Assembly (NCBI GenBank): GCA_025965155.1
Contig: JAOPXN010000078.1
Coordinates: forward strand, 1-34,097
Direction of reading: 5' to 3'
Source of the DNA: Propionibacteriaceae bacterium
Lineage (GTDB): Bacteria > Actinomycetota > Actinomycetes > Propionibacteriales > Propionibacteriaceae
Length of the DNA: 34,097 bases
Part shown: positions 7,922-15,532 of the stretch, in pieces
Position numbering within the stretch: position 1 is the first letter of the stretch
Layout: the number at the start of each line of letters is the position of its first letter
Notes under the pieces: generated by a model
Told to the model about the DNA's origin: nothing
The model's database searches: none
What the model saw: only the letters and a program-made list of their open reading frames with translations
Translations under genes and position numbers: made by a program

Positions 7922-8965
7922 ATGGCCAGACCGATCGGCCAGAGTCCTGTCACCCTGCACGACGTGGCCCGCGAGGCGGGCGTATCGCTGGCCACTGCGT
8001 CTCGAGCCATCAACGGCAGCGAGCGCAAGGTCAAGCAGGACTACCGCGAACGCGTACTGGCCGCGGCCGCCCGGCTCAACTACAAACCCAACCGCGCAGC
8101 GCAGGCGGTTGCCCGGGGTAGCACCATGACGGTCGCGCTGCTGGTGGGTGACATCGCCGACCCCTACTTCTCCTCCATCGCCGCCGGCGTGATCAGCGCG
8201 TCGGAGGAGGCTGGCCTCGTGGTGACCATGGCGGCCACCCAACGCGACCCCGACCGTGAGCTGGACCTGGTACGGGCGATGGTCAGCCAGCGGCCGAAGA
8301 TCCTGGTGGTGGCCGGAAGTCGGTTGACCGACGACCCCAACGTCGCCAAGCTGGTGGACGAGCTGACCGCCTTCGAGGCCAGCGGCGGGCGGGTGGTGAT
8401 GATCAGCCAACCTGAGCTGCCGTTCAACACCGTTGTGCTGGACAACGTCACCGGGGCCCGCCAGCTGGCGGAGCACCTGCTGGACCTCGGGTACCGCTCC
8501 TTCGCCATCATCAGCGGGGCACCCACCCTGATGACCTCCAACGAGCGGGTCCAGGGCTTCCTGGACGGCTTGGGCGCCGCAGGAATCTCGATTGCCGACG
8601 AGAACATCGTCAGTACCGAGTTCACCCGCGATGGCGGCTACGCCGGCGCGCAGCAGCTGATGGAGTCCGGGCTGGACCACATCGAGCTCATCTTCGCCGT
8701 GAATGACGTGATGGCGGTTGGGGCGATGTCGGCGCTACGCGAGGCAGGCCGCGAGCTCGGTACCGATATCGCGGTCGCCGGCTACGACGACATCCCGACC
8801 GTCCAGGACGTCACGCCGACCCTGACCACGATGCGGCTACCGCTGGTGGAGGTGGGTCGCAGCGCCATCCAGCTGGCCCACGCGTCCCCGCCCGGCCTCG
8901 GTCCGGCTCGGACGGAGATCTCCGCAGCCGTGATCCTGCGAGCAAGCACCCCCCGGATCCGCTGA
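7922..8965 (+). CDS. LacI-family transcriptional regulator
   Basis: 347 residues. The DNA-binding helix-turn-helix is VTLHDVAREAGVSLATASRAING (about residues 10-32), then the hinge-helix region NYKPNRAAQAVARG. The rest is a periplasmic-binding-protein-like effector domain (ALLVGDIADPYFSSIAAGV; FAVNDVMAVGAMSAL; VAGYDDIP). ATG 7922 is chosen because GGAAGGGG ends 6 bases upstream; an ATG at 7916 abuts the same purine run. It probably controls the neighbouring sugar-acid genes in response to a sugar or sugar acid. The effector is unknown. A 7-base inverted repeat (CGTCACC at 7856-7862, GGTGACG at 7886-7892) in the gap before it is a weak candidate site. Confidence 0.92.
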   Translation: MARPIGQSPVTLHDVAREAGVSLATASRAINGSERKVKQDYRERVLAAAARLNYKPNRAAQAVARGSTMTVALLVGDIADPYFSSIAAGVISASEEAGLVVTMAATQRDPDRELDLVRAMVSQRPKILVVAGSRLTDDPNVAKLVDELTAFEASGGRVVMISQPELPFNTVVLDNVTGARQLAEHLLDLGYRSFAIISGAPTLMTSNERVQGFLDGLGAAGISIADENIVSTEFTRDGGYAGAQQLMESGLDHIELIFAVNDVMAVGAMSALREAGRELGTDIAVAGYDDIPTVQDVTPTLTTMRLPLVEVGRSAIQLAHASPPGLGPARTEISAAVILRASTPRIR

Positions 8966-9094
8966 CGCACGCAGGTGGAGCCTGCCCCGGGACGCGCGTG
9001 ACCACCGCCTCATCCGCCGGACGGAACCATTTAATCCTGCGATGGGCTCTCATCCGCCTGATGAACATCGCGCCGGTTTCCCCATGCCCGCTCC

Positions 9095-9100
9095 TACCCT
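9095..9100 (+). promoter_or_regulatory. -10 box TACCCT, leaderless start of DUF4395 gene
   Basis: TACCCT is followed by 7 bases and ATG 9108. There is no ribosome binding site, so a leaderless transcript is likely and this ATG is preferred over upstream in-frame starts at 9042 and 9084. Confidence 0.5.
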
Positions 9101-9107
9101 TGTCCGC

Positions 9108-9620
9108 ATGCGTGCAGTCACTGAGTTGTTCCAGTTCCCCAACCCGGTGAACGAGAAAGCGGCGCGGGTCGTGGCCGGCGGTGTGGCGGTGCTCGCCCTG
9201 CTCACCCTCCTCACCGGCTGGTCCTGGCTGACCGTGCTGCTCGCGGTCGGCTTCGCAGCGCGGGTACTGGCCGGTCCGCGGTTCAGCGCCCTCGGGCAGC
9301 TGGCGACCCGGGTGATCGCGCCCCGGCTGGGTCCGGCGAAGCTGGTTCCCGGCCCACCGAAGCGGTTCGCTCAGGGAATCGGCCTCGTCGTCACCACCCT
9401 CGCCGCCGTACTCACCCTCGGCTTCGGTGCCACCACCGTCGCGACCGCCCTGATGGTGGTGCTGCTGTGCTTCGCAATCTTGGAGTCCGTCGTCGGTTTC
9501 TGCGCCGGCTGCTGGATGTTCGGGTTGCTGATGAAGGCCGGAGTGATCCCCGAGGACACCTGCGAGGCGTGCAACAACATCTGGTCCCGGTACGGCGACC
9601 CGGTACGAGCCAAGAGCTGA
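9108..9620 (+). CDS. DUF4395 membrane protein
   Basis: 170 residues. ELFQFPNPVNEKAARV at the N-terminus is the typical start of DUF4395 proteins. Hydrophobic segments at about 21-36 and 40-56 are followed by a basic loop, then segments at about 89-108 and 110-130. Two CxxC pairs are present: C132/C135 (FCAGCWMFG) and C152/C155 (TCEACNN), suggesting a redox or metal role. In other actinobacteria DUF4395 genes often sit beside thioredoxin or sulfurtransferase genes; none is adjacent here. Function is unknown. The start is placed by the -10 box 7 bases upstream. The 142 bases before it hold no gene that I can see. Confidence 0.85.
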   Translation: MRAVTELFQFPNPVNEKAARVVAGGVAVLALLTLLTGWSWLTVLLAVGFAARVLAGPRFSALGQLATRVIAPRLGPAKLVPGPPKRFAQGIGLVVTTLAAVLTLGFGATTVATALMVVLLCFAILESVVGFCAGCWMFGLLMKAGVIPEDTCEACNNIWSRYGDPVRAKS

Positions 9621-9655
9621 CCTTCCCCCGCGGCGGGACGGGCCGACGCTGCAGC

Positions 9656-10075
9656 TCAGGCGTCGCCGGGGTCGAGCAGCCTGATTAGATCCTGCCGTTC
9701 GAAGAAGACGGCCGACATCCGAGCGCTCGGAGATCCCAGATCCGGGTCGGCGCCGGCCGCCACCAGCGTCGCCACCACATCGTCATAGCCCTTGAAGACG
9801 GCGCCCGCCAGCGGCGTCTGGCCCCGGTCGTTGAGTGTGTTGACGTCGGCCCCGCGCTCGATCAGTGCCTGTACCGCTGCGGCGTGCCCGTGGTAGGCAG
9901 CCAGCATCAGCATCGTGTTGCCGCCCGAGTCTGCCATGTCCACCGGGACCCCGGCGTCCACGTACGCGCCGAGGCGGTCCGCCTCACCGGCCCGGGCCCG
10001 GTCAAACAGCCAATGGGCTAGCTCGGCGGGGTCCGATCCGTCCGGCACCGACGGCTGCTCAGGCTGGTCGGTCAT
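9656..10075 (-). CDS. Ankyrin repeat protein
   Basis: 139 residues. An N-terminal helical part (AHWLFDRARAGEADRLGAYVDAGVPVD) leads into two clear ankyrin repeats: NTMLMLAAYHGHAAAVQALIERGADVN (about 53-80) and QTPLAGAVFKGYDDVVATLVAAGADPD (about 86-112). A degenerate last repeat follows. Small actinobacterial ankyrin proteins of this kind are cytoplasmic and bind partner proteins; no enzyme domain is present. The ATG at 10075 lies inside the last codons of lysS (17-base overlap), so it is the second gene of a lysS operon and is probably translationally coupled to it. The partner is unknown. Confidence 0.88.
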   Translation of the reverse strand: MTDQPEQPSVPDGSDPAELAHWLFDRARAGEADRLGAYVDAGVPVDMADSGGNTMLMLAAYHGHAAAVQALIERGADVNTLNDRGQTPLAGAVFKGYDDVVATLVAAGADPDLGSPSARMSAVFFERQDLIRLLDPGDA

Positions 10076-11600
10076 CGTTACGATCCGGCTTCAGCAGCGG
10101 AAACAGGATCGTCTCCCGGATACCGGCACCGGTGAACAGCATCACCAGCCGGTCGATCCCGAGCCCGAGCCCGCCCATCGGCGGCGCACCGAACTCCAGC
10201 GCAGACAGGAAGTCCTCGTCCAGCTGCATCGCCTCGACGTCGCCGGCGGCGGCGGCCAGCGACTGGGCGGTGAGCCGCTCCCGCTGAATCACCGGGTCGA
10301 TCAGCTCGGAGAAGCCGGTACCGCGCTCCATCCCGCCGATGATCAGGTCCCAGGCCTCGATTAGGTTCGGGTCGCTGCGGTGCGGTCTGGCCAGCGGCTG
10401 TGCCGACGGCGGATAGTCGCAGACGAAGGTCGGCTGGATCAGTGTCGGCTCGACCAGCTCGCCGAAGAGCTCCACTACCAGCTTCTCGGCGTCCCAGGAC
10501 GGGTCGATCGCGACCTGGTGCTTGTCGGCCAGCGCTCGGAGGTCCTCGACACTGGTTTGCGGCGTCATCTCGACCCCCACTGCCTCGGACAGGCCCGGAT
10601 AGACCCCGAGCCAGCGCCACTCCCCGTCCAGGTCGATAGTGCCGGCCGGGGTTTCGATCTGGCGGGAGCCCAGCATGTCCGCAGCGTCGACGATGATCGA
10701 CTGGATCAATGCGGCGATCGTGTGCTGGTCACCCCAGGCCTGGTAGGCCTCGAGCATGGTGAACTCGGCGCTGTGGGTCGAGTCGATCCCTTCGTTCCGG
10801 AAGATCCGGCCCATCTCGTAGACCCGCTCAACCCCGCCCACCACCGCACGTTTGAGAAAGAGCTCCAGCGCGATCCGAAGCGTCATGTCGATGTCAAAGG
10901 CGTTCAGGTGGGTGTTGAAAGGGCGGGCGTGGGCGCCGCCGTGGACCAACTGCAGCACCGGCGTCTCGATCTCGGTGTAACCGTCCGCGTGCAGCGTCTC
11001 CCGGATGCTGCGGGTGATCGCCGCCCGGACCCGGACCATGTCCCGGGCCGCCTCGCGGACCGTGAGATCGGCGTAGCGCTGCCGTACCCGGGTCTCGTCG
11101 GAGAGCTCGCTGTGCAGGTTGGGCATCGGCCGGAGCGCCTTGGACGCCATCTCCCAGCGGGTCGCCATCACCGACAGCTCGCCGCGCCGCGACGAGATCA
11201 CCCGGCCTTCGACAAAGACGAAGTCGCCGAGGTCAACCTCACTCTTCCAGCGCGCCAGCGCCTCCTCGCCAACCTCGGCCAGCGACAACATCACCTGCAG
11301 CCGGACGCCGGAGTCCTGCAGCGTCAGGCCCTCGGCGAGCGTGGCAAAGCAGAGTTTCCCGGTGTTTCGGGCCAGAACCACCCGGCCGGTGATGCCGACC
11401 ACGTCGCCGGTCTCCTCGCCGGTCTGCAAGTGGCTCCACTGGTCACGGACCTGATGGAGGCTGTGGGTGCGTGGCACCGAGACCGGGTACGCCTGGCGCC
11501 CCTCGGCCAGCAGCCGGGCGCGCTTCTCGCGACGGATCCGCGTCTGCTCGGATACATCGGGGCCGAACTCCTCGGCAGAGATCTCTTCAACGTCAGGCAC
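10059..11600 (-). CDS. lysS: Lysyl-tRNA synthetase, class II
   Basis: 513 residues, full length. It charges tRNA-Lys. An N-terminal OB-fold anticodon-binding domain (VVGITGRVVLARNTGKLCFATLAEG) precedes the class II catalytic core. Motif 1 lies around YTEIETPVL, motif 2 is IFRNEGIDSTHSAEFTMLE, and motif 3 is GLGLGIDRLVMLFTG ending with ILFPLLKP. The overall form matches the LysRS of mycobacteria (RIRREKRARLL start, SVPRTHSL). The GTG start at 11600 has no ribosome binding site but has a TAGGCT box 6 bases before it, so the mRNA is probably leaderless. An ankyrin gene overlaps its 3' end. An unlinked second lysS-type gene elsewhere is possible. Confidence 0.96.
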   Translation of the reverse strand: MPDVEEISAEEFGPDVSEQTRIRREKRARLLAEGRQAYPVSVPRTHSLHQVRDQWSHLQTGEETGDVVGITGRVVLARNTGKLCFATLAEGLTLQDSGVRLQVMLSLAEVGEEALARWKSEVDLGDFVFVEGRVISSRRGELSVMATRWEMASKALRPMPNLHSELSDETRVRQRYADLTVREAARDMVRVRAAITRSIRETLHADGYTEIETPVLQLVHGGAHARPFNTHLNAFDIDMTLRIALELFLKRAVVGGVERVYEMGRIFRNEGIDSTHSAEFTMLEAYQAWGDQHTIAALIQSIIVDAADMLGSRQIETPAGTIDLDGEWRWLGVYPGLSEAVGVEMTPQTSVEDLRALADKHQVAIDPSWDAEKLVVELFGELVEPTLIQPTFVCDYPPSAQPLARPHRSDPNLIEAWDLIIGGMERGTGFSELIDPVIQRERLTAQSLAAAAGDVEAMQLDEDFLSALEFGAPPMGGLGLGIDRLVMLFTGAGIRETILFPLLKPDRNDDRPA

Positions 11601-11606
11601 TGAGCC

Positions 11607-11612
11607 AGCCTA
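11607..11612 (-). promoter_or_regulatory. -10 box TAGGCT, leaderless start of lysS
   Basis: Read on the minus strand, TAGGCT is followed by 6 bases and the GTG of lysS at 11600. No clear -35 hexamer is seen at 17-18 bases. Confidence 0.5.
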
Positions 11613-11662
11613 CCGAGCGCCTGCCCACCGGGCACCGGGCGCGTACGCCGCCGGACTGGGCG

Positions 11663-12826
11663 TCACTCCAGCCGTAGCAGCGCCGGAGGTGGTTCGGACC
11701 CGGTGGGAGGGAGAGGGACGCGGCCCGGTGTGATCGAGCCGAGGACGCTCGGGTGGTCGGCCCCAGTGCAGGACGCCACGGTGCCGGGCCAGCCGTGCAC
11801 CGTAAGGAACCCCAGCAGCGCAAAGGCCAGTCCCTCCTTGGCTCCACTGGGCAGCCCCAGCTCGTCTGAGGTACGCAGCGCCACCCCGGGGAATGCCCGG
11901 GCCAGCCGCGCCATCAGAGTCGGGTTGCGGGTGCCGCCGCCGGAGGCGATCACCTCGGTGGCGCCGGCGGCGAGCACCGCGTCGGCCACCGTACGGGCCG
12001 TGAGCTCGGTCAGCGTGGCCAGTACGTCGTCGGTGTGCAGGTCCGGGTACGGCGCAAGCGCACGGCGCAGATAGTCGAAGCCGAACAGCTCCTTGCCGGT
12101 GGTCTTGGGTGCCGGCCGGCGGTAGTAGCTGTCGGCCAGCAGGTCCGCCAGCAGCGCCGGCGACACCTGCCCGCGATGGGCGGCCGCCCCATCGGCGTCG
12201 AAGCTCTGCCGCCCTCCGCTGAACTCACGGATGGCTGCGTCGATCAGGGCATTGGCCGGGCCGACGTCGAAGGCGGTCGGCCGGTCGGTGCCGATCCCGA
12301 CGGTCAGGTTGGCGATACCACCGAGATTCAGCGCCACCGGCAACCCGGGCCGAGAACGCAGCCACCACACGTCCAGCAGGCTGACCAGCGGTGCTCCCTG
12401 CCCGTGGGCCGCGACATCGCGGCTGCGGAGGTCCGACACCACCGGCAGTCCGGTGCGCTCGGCTATCCAGGCGGGCTGTCCAAGCTGCAGGGTGCCCCGT
12501 ACCGCGTCCCCCTCCACCCAGTGGAAGACCGTCTGGCCGTGGCAGACGATCAGGTCGGCGGCGCCGGCGGCGAGGTCATCGACCGCATCGGCCGCCACCG
12601 CGGCGAACGCCTGCCCGATCCGGGTGTCCAGCGAGCACACAGCCGCCATGGTGACCGGGGCCGGCGGCAGCGCCGCCACCAGGTCGGCGACCACATCGTC
12701 GGGATACGGCGCCGAGATCATTCCCAGCAGCCGGATGACGACAGCGTCGTCGGCCACGCCGATGTCGGCGGCCACTGCATCGATGGCGTCGAATGACGTC
12801 CCGGACATCATGCCGATCACCCGCAT
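11663..12826 (-). CDS. anmK: Anhydro-N-acetylmuramic acid kinase
   Basis: 387 residues, usual length. Visible family motifs are GMMSGTSFDAID at residues 5-16, CHGQTVFHW, LNLGGIANLT, FDVGPANALID, and ASGGGTRNPTLM near the C-terminal ATP site. The enzyme cleaves and phosphorylates 1,6-anhydro-MurNAc to MurNAc-6-phosphate in cell-wall recycling. ATG 12826 is chosen because GAGGAGG lies 4 bases upstream; a longer reading frame to 12868 has no such site. It is divergent from the ATP-grasp operon with 120 bases between starts. No other cell-wall recycling gene (such as MurQ) is adjacent. Confidence 0.95.
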   Translation of the reverse strand: MRVIGMMSGTSFDAIDAVAADIGVADDAVVIRLLGMISAPYPDDVVADLVAALPPAPVTMAAVCSLDTRIGQAFAAVAADAVDDLAAGAADLIVCHGQTVFHWVEGDAVRGTLQLGQPAWIAERTGLPVVSDLRSRDVAAHGQGAPLVSLLDVWWLRSRPGLPVALNLGGIANLTVGIGTDRPTAFDVGPANALIDAAIREFSGGRQSFDADGAAAHRGQVSPALLADLLADSYYRRPAPKTTGKELFGFDYLRRALAPYPDLHTDDVLATLTELTARTVADAVLAAGATEVIASGGGTRNPTLMARLARAFPGVALRTSDELGLPSGAKEGLAFALLGFLTVHGWPGTVASCTGADHPSVLGSITPGRVPLPPTGSEPPPALLRLE

Positions 12827-12905
12827 CCGTCCTCCTCGGGCTGTCTGGTGCCGGTCGGTCAGGGCCACCGTAACGGTGGAGCGGCGGCGTTGAGCGCCGC
12901 GGAGG

Positions 12906-12925
12906 GCGTTACCTCAAAGTAACGC
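12906..12925. promoter_or_regulatory. Inverted repeat GCGTTAC-N6-GTAACGC, candidate operator
   Basis: Two perfect 7-base arms with a 6-base spacer (CTCAAA) end 9 bases before the -10 box of the ATP-grasp gene, covering its -35 region. The site is also upstream of the divergent anmK. It is AT-richer than its surroundings. The binding protein is unknown. Confidence 0.5.
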
Positions 12926-12934
12926 GCGGTTGAG

Positions 12935-12940
12935 TACGCT
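12935..12940 (+). promoter_or_regulatory. -10 box TACGCT, leaderless start of ATP-grasp operon
   Basis: TACGCT is followed by CACGCT and ATG 12947, a 6-base spacing. There is no ribosome binding site before this ATG. Confidence 0.55.
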
Positions 12941-12946
12941 CACGCT

Positions 12947-14611
12947 ATGGCGGACGTGTTCTCGAACTACCACCCCGGCGTGGCGTTCGATGAGATGGTC
13001 GACGCAGCGGGCACGATCCGACCTTCGTACAAGGCGGTCCACACGTCCTTGCAGGCTGCGACGGCGGACGAGCTGCGGGGAATAGCCGAGTCGTTGGCGA
13101 GCAGCTACACCCAGGCGGGGGTCACCTTCGACGTGGGTGGGGTGGAGCGGCCGTTCCCGCTGGACCTGGTGCCGCGGGTGATTGCGGCCGCTGAGTGGGA
13201 GACCATCGAGTCCGGCGTGGCGCAGCGGGTCCGTGCCCTGGAGGCCTTCCTGGCGGACGTCTACTCCGACGGGCGCGTCATCGCCGACGGCGTCATTCCC
13301 CGGCAGCTGATCTCGTCCTCCACCCACTACCACCGGGCCGTCTGGGGCGCCCAGCCGGCGAACGGGGTCCGGGTCCATGTGGCCGGGGTCGACCTGATCC
13401 GCACCCCCGAGGGTGACGTCCGGGTACTCGAGGACAACGTCCGGGTGCCCAGCGGCGTGTCGTACGTGATGACGAACCGCAGCGCGATGGTGAACGCGCT
13501 CCCGGACGCCTTCAGCAACCAGCGGATCCGGTCGGTCGGCGGATACTCCCAGCGCCTGCTCACCGCGCTGCGGAAGGCGGCCCCGCCCGGCGTCGACGAC
13601 CCGACCGTGGTCGTGCTGACTCCGGGTGTGTACAACTCCGCCTACTTCGAGCACAGCCTGCTGGCCCGCACCATGGGGGTCGAGCTGGTGGAGGGTCGCG
13701 ACCTGGAGTGCCGCCGCGGTCGGGTGTTCATGCGTACCACCGCTGGGCTGCGGCGCGTCGACGTGATCTACCGCCGGATCGACGACGAGTTCATCGACCC
13801 GGTGCACTTCCGCAGCGACTCGATGCTGGGTGTGCCCGGGCTGGTGAACGCGGTCCGCTGCGGTGGTGTGGCGCTGGCGAACGCGATCGGGAACGGGGTC
13901 GCCGACGACAAGCTGGTCTACACCTACGTGCCGGACCTGATCCGCTACTACCTCCACGCCGAGCCGATCATCGCCAACATCGACACCTGGCGGCTGGAGG
14001 AACCCGAGGCGCTCGAGGAGGTGCTTGACCGGCTGCACGAGCTGGTGGTCAAGCCGGTGGACGGCTCCGGCGGCAAGGGGATCGTGATCGGTCCACGTGC
14101 GTCGCTGAGCGAGCTGGAGGCGTTGCGACGGCGGGTGATCCAGGACCCACGCGGCTGGATTGCGCAGCCGCTGGTCCAGCTGTCCACCGTGCCCACCCTG
14201 ATCGACGACAAGCTGGCACCACGGCACGTGGACCTGCGGCCGTTCGCGGTGAACAACGGCGAGGACATCTGGGTGTTGCCCGGAGGCTTGACCCGGGTCG
14301 CGCTGCCGGAGGGTGAGCTGGTGGTGAACAGCAGCCAGGGCGGCGGCAGCAAGGACACCTGGGTCCTGAGCCCGCCGCTGAACCGGCCGATCACCATCAC
14401 CGATCCGGAGCCGGAACCGGAACCGGAGCCCGCGGTGCCGCTCCAGGACGTACAGGACCAGCCGCCGCCACGACCCCGACCGACGGCGGTGCCGCTCGGG
14501 GTGTCCCGACCGCTGGGCTCCCGGCCGCAGGCGGTGCGGGTGATGTCGGACCGCGGCAGCCGGCGTGAGCAGCAGGAACAGCAGCAGCAGTCGGGGGGTC
14601 TGCCGTGCTGA
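12947..14611 (+). CDS. Circularly permuted type 2 ATP-grasp protein
   Basis: 554 residues. The core is the circularly permuted ATP-grasp family (DUF404/DUF407): RVLEDNVRVPSGVSYV, NRSAMVNALPDAF, VVVLTPGVYNSAYFEHSLLAR, VDVIYRRIDDEFIDP and the glycine-rich nucleotide-binding stretch VVKPVDGSGGKGIVIGP. Such proteins are predicted amidoligase-type ligases joining an amine to a carboxylate; product and substrate are unknown. After about residue 480 comes a low-complexity tail: a Pro-Glu run (PEPEPEPEP), a Pro/Arg-rich stretch, and a Gln-rich end (REQQEQQQQ). The start has a leaderless -10 box. The 3' end overlaps the alpha-E gene by 7 bases. Comparable three-gene clusters (ATP-grasp, alpha-E, transglutaminase) occur in mycobacteria and many other bacteria and are thought to act together in peptide synthesis or modification. 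Confidence 0.92.
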   Translation: MADVFSNYHPGVAFDEMVDAAGTIRPSYKAVHTSLQAATADELRGIAESLASSYTQAGVTFDVGGVERPFPLDLVPRVIAAAEWETIESGVAQRVRALEAFLADVYSDGRVIADGVIPRQLISSSTHYHRAVWGAQPANGVRVHVAGVDLIRTPEGDVRVLEDNVRVPSGVSYVMTNRSAMVNALPDAFSNQRIRSVGGYSQRLLTALRKAAPPGVDDPTVVVLTPGVYNSAYFEHSLLARTMGVELVEGRDLECRRGRVFMRTTAGLRRVDVIYRRIDDEFIDPVHFRSDSMLGVPGLVNAVRCGGVALANAIGNGVADDKLVYTYVPDLIRYYLHAEPIIANIDTWRLEEPEALEEVLDRLHELVVKPVDGSGGKGIVIGPRASLSELEALRRRVIQDPRGWIAQPLVQLSTVPTLIDDKLAPRHVDLRPFAVNNGEDIWVLPGGLTRVALPEGELVVNSSQGGGSKDTWVLSPPLNRPITITDPEPEPEPEPAVPLQDVQDQPPPRPRPTAVPLGVSRPLGSRPQAVRVMSDRGSRREQQEQQQQSGGLPC

Positions 14612-15531
14612 GCCGGATCGCCGAGTCGCTGTTCTGGATCGGCCGCTACGTCGAGCGGGCCGATGACACCGCCCGGCTGCTGCAGACCCACCTGCGCGTC
14701 CTGGTGGAGGACACCACGACGGCGGAGGTCGATGCCTGCCGCAACCTGCTGGCCCTGATGAGCATCGACCACGTCGAAGACCCCACCCACGAGGACCTGC
14801 TCCGGGTGCTGGGGTACGACCGGTCCGAACCGAGCTCCATCGTGGCCGCCTGGTCGGCGGCGCGGGACAACGCCCGTAGGGCCCGCGAGGTGATCCCGAT
14901 GGACCTGTGGGAGTCGATCAACACGACCTGGCACCAGCTGCCGTCCGGCCGCTTCCGGTCCACCCGTGCCCACACCTTCTTGGACTGGGCCCGGGAGCGC
15001 AGTGCACTGTTCTCCGGGATCGCCCGCAACACGATGGTCCGCGACGACGGCTGGCAGTTCCTGCTGCTCGGCCGCAGTCTCGAACAGGTGGACATGACCT
15101 CGCGGATGGTGGCGTCCGCGGCGCTGACCACCGGCGGCACCCAGTGGCCGTCGGTACTGCGGGGCTGCGGCGGCCATGACGCGTTCCTGCGTACCTATCG
15201 GGGCTTTCATGCGGACCAGGAAGCAGCCGAGTTCCTGATCTTGGACGCCCGGTTCCCGCGGTCGCTGATGCATGGCCTGACGGCCTCGATCCACTGCCTG
15301 TCCATGGTGGTGAATGCGAACCCGTCCGCTTCGCAGGCGGGTGAGGCGATGCGGGACCTGGGCCGGCTGCGGGCGCACCTGGAGTACTCCCGGATGGATG
15401 AGCTGCTGGCCAATCTTGAGCACGAGATGACCGCCGTGCAGGACACCTGCGCCCGGGTGACCCAGACCGTCTCGACCAGCTTCTTCGCCGCCGAGGACCC
15501 CCGCGCCTGGATCACCGAAGGGACGCGCTGA
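14605..15531 (+). CDS. Alpha-E domain protein (DUF403)
   Basis: 308 residues, all predicted helical. The opening MLSRIAESLFWIGRYVERADDTARLL is a hallmark of the alpha-E family. Later family stretches are PMDLWESINTTWHQLP, DDGWQFLLLGRSLEQVDMTSRM and FLILDARFPRSL. It has no recognisable catalytic motif; it is always found with the ATP-grasp partner and is thought to be a partner or substrate-handling subunit. GTG 14605 overlaps the ATP-grasp stop by 7 bases, and the stop is one base before the transglutaminase ATG, so the three genes are translated as a unit. Confidence 0.93.
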   Translation: MLSRIAESLFWIGRYVERADDTARLLQTHLRVLVEDTTTAEVDACRNLLALMSIDHVEDPTHEDLLRVLGYDRSEPSSIVAAWSAARDNARRAREVIPMDLWESINTTWHQLPSGRFRSTRAHTFLDWARERSALFSGIARNTMVRDDGWQFLLLGRSLEQVDMTSRMVASAALTTGGTQWPSVLRGCGGHDAFLRTYRGFHADQEAAEFLILDARFPRSLMHGLTASIHCLSMVVNANPSASQAGEAMRDLGRLRAHLEYSRMDELLANLEHEMTAVQDTCARVTQTVSTSFFAAEDPRAWITEGTR

Positions 15532-15532
15532 C

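Noticed and set aside
8971-8985. Hairpin GCAGG-N5-CCTGC after the lacI-type gene as terminator
   Set aside because: A five-base stem without a T-tract is expected by chance at this GC content.
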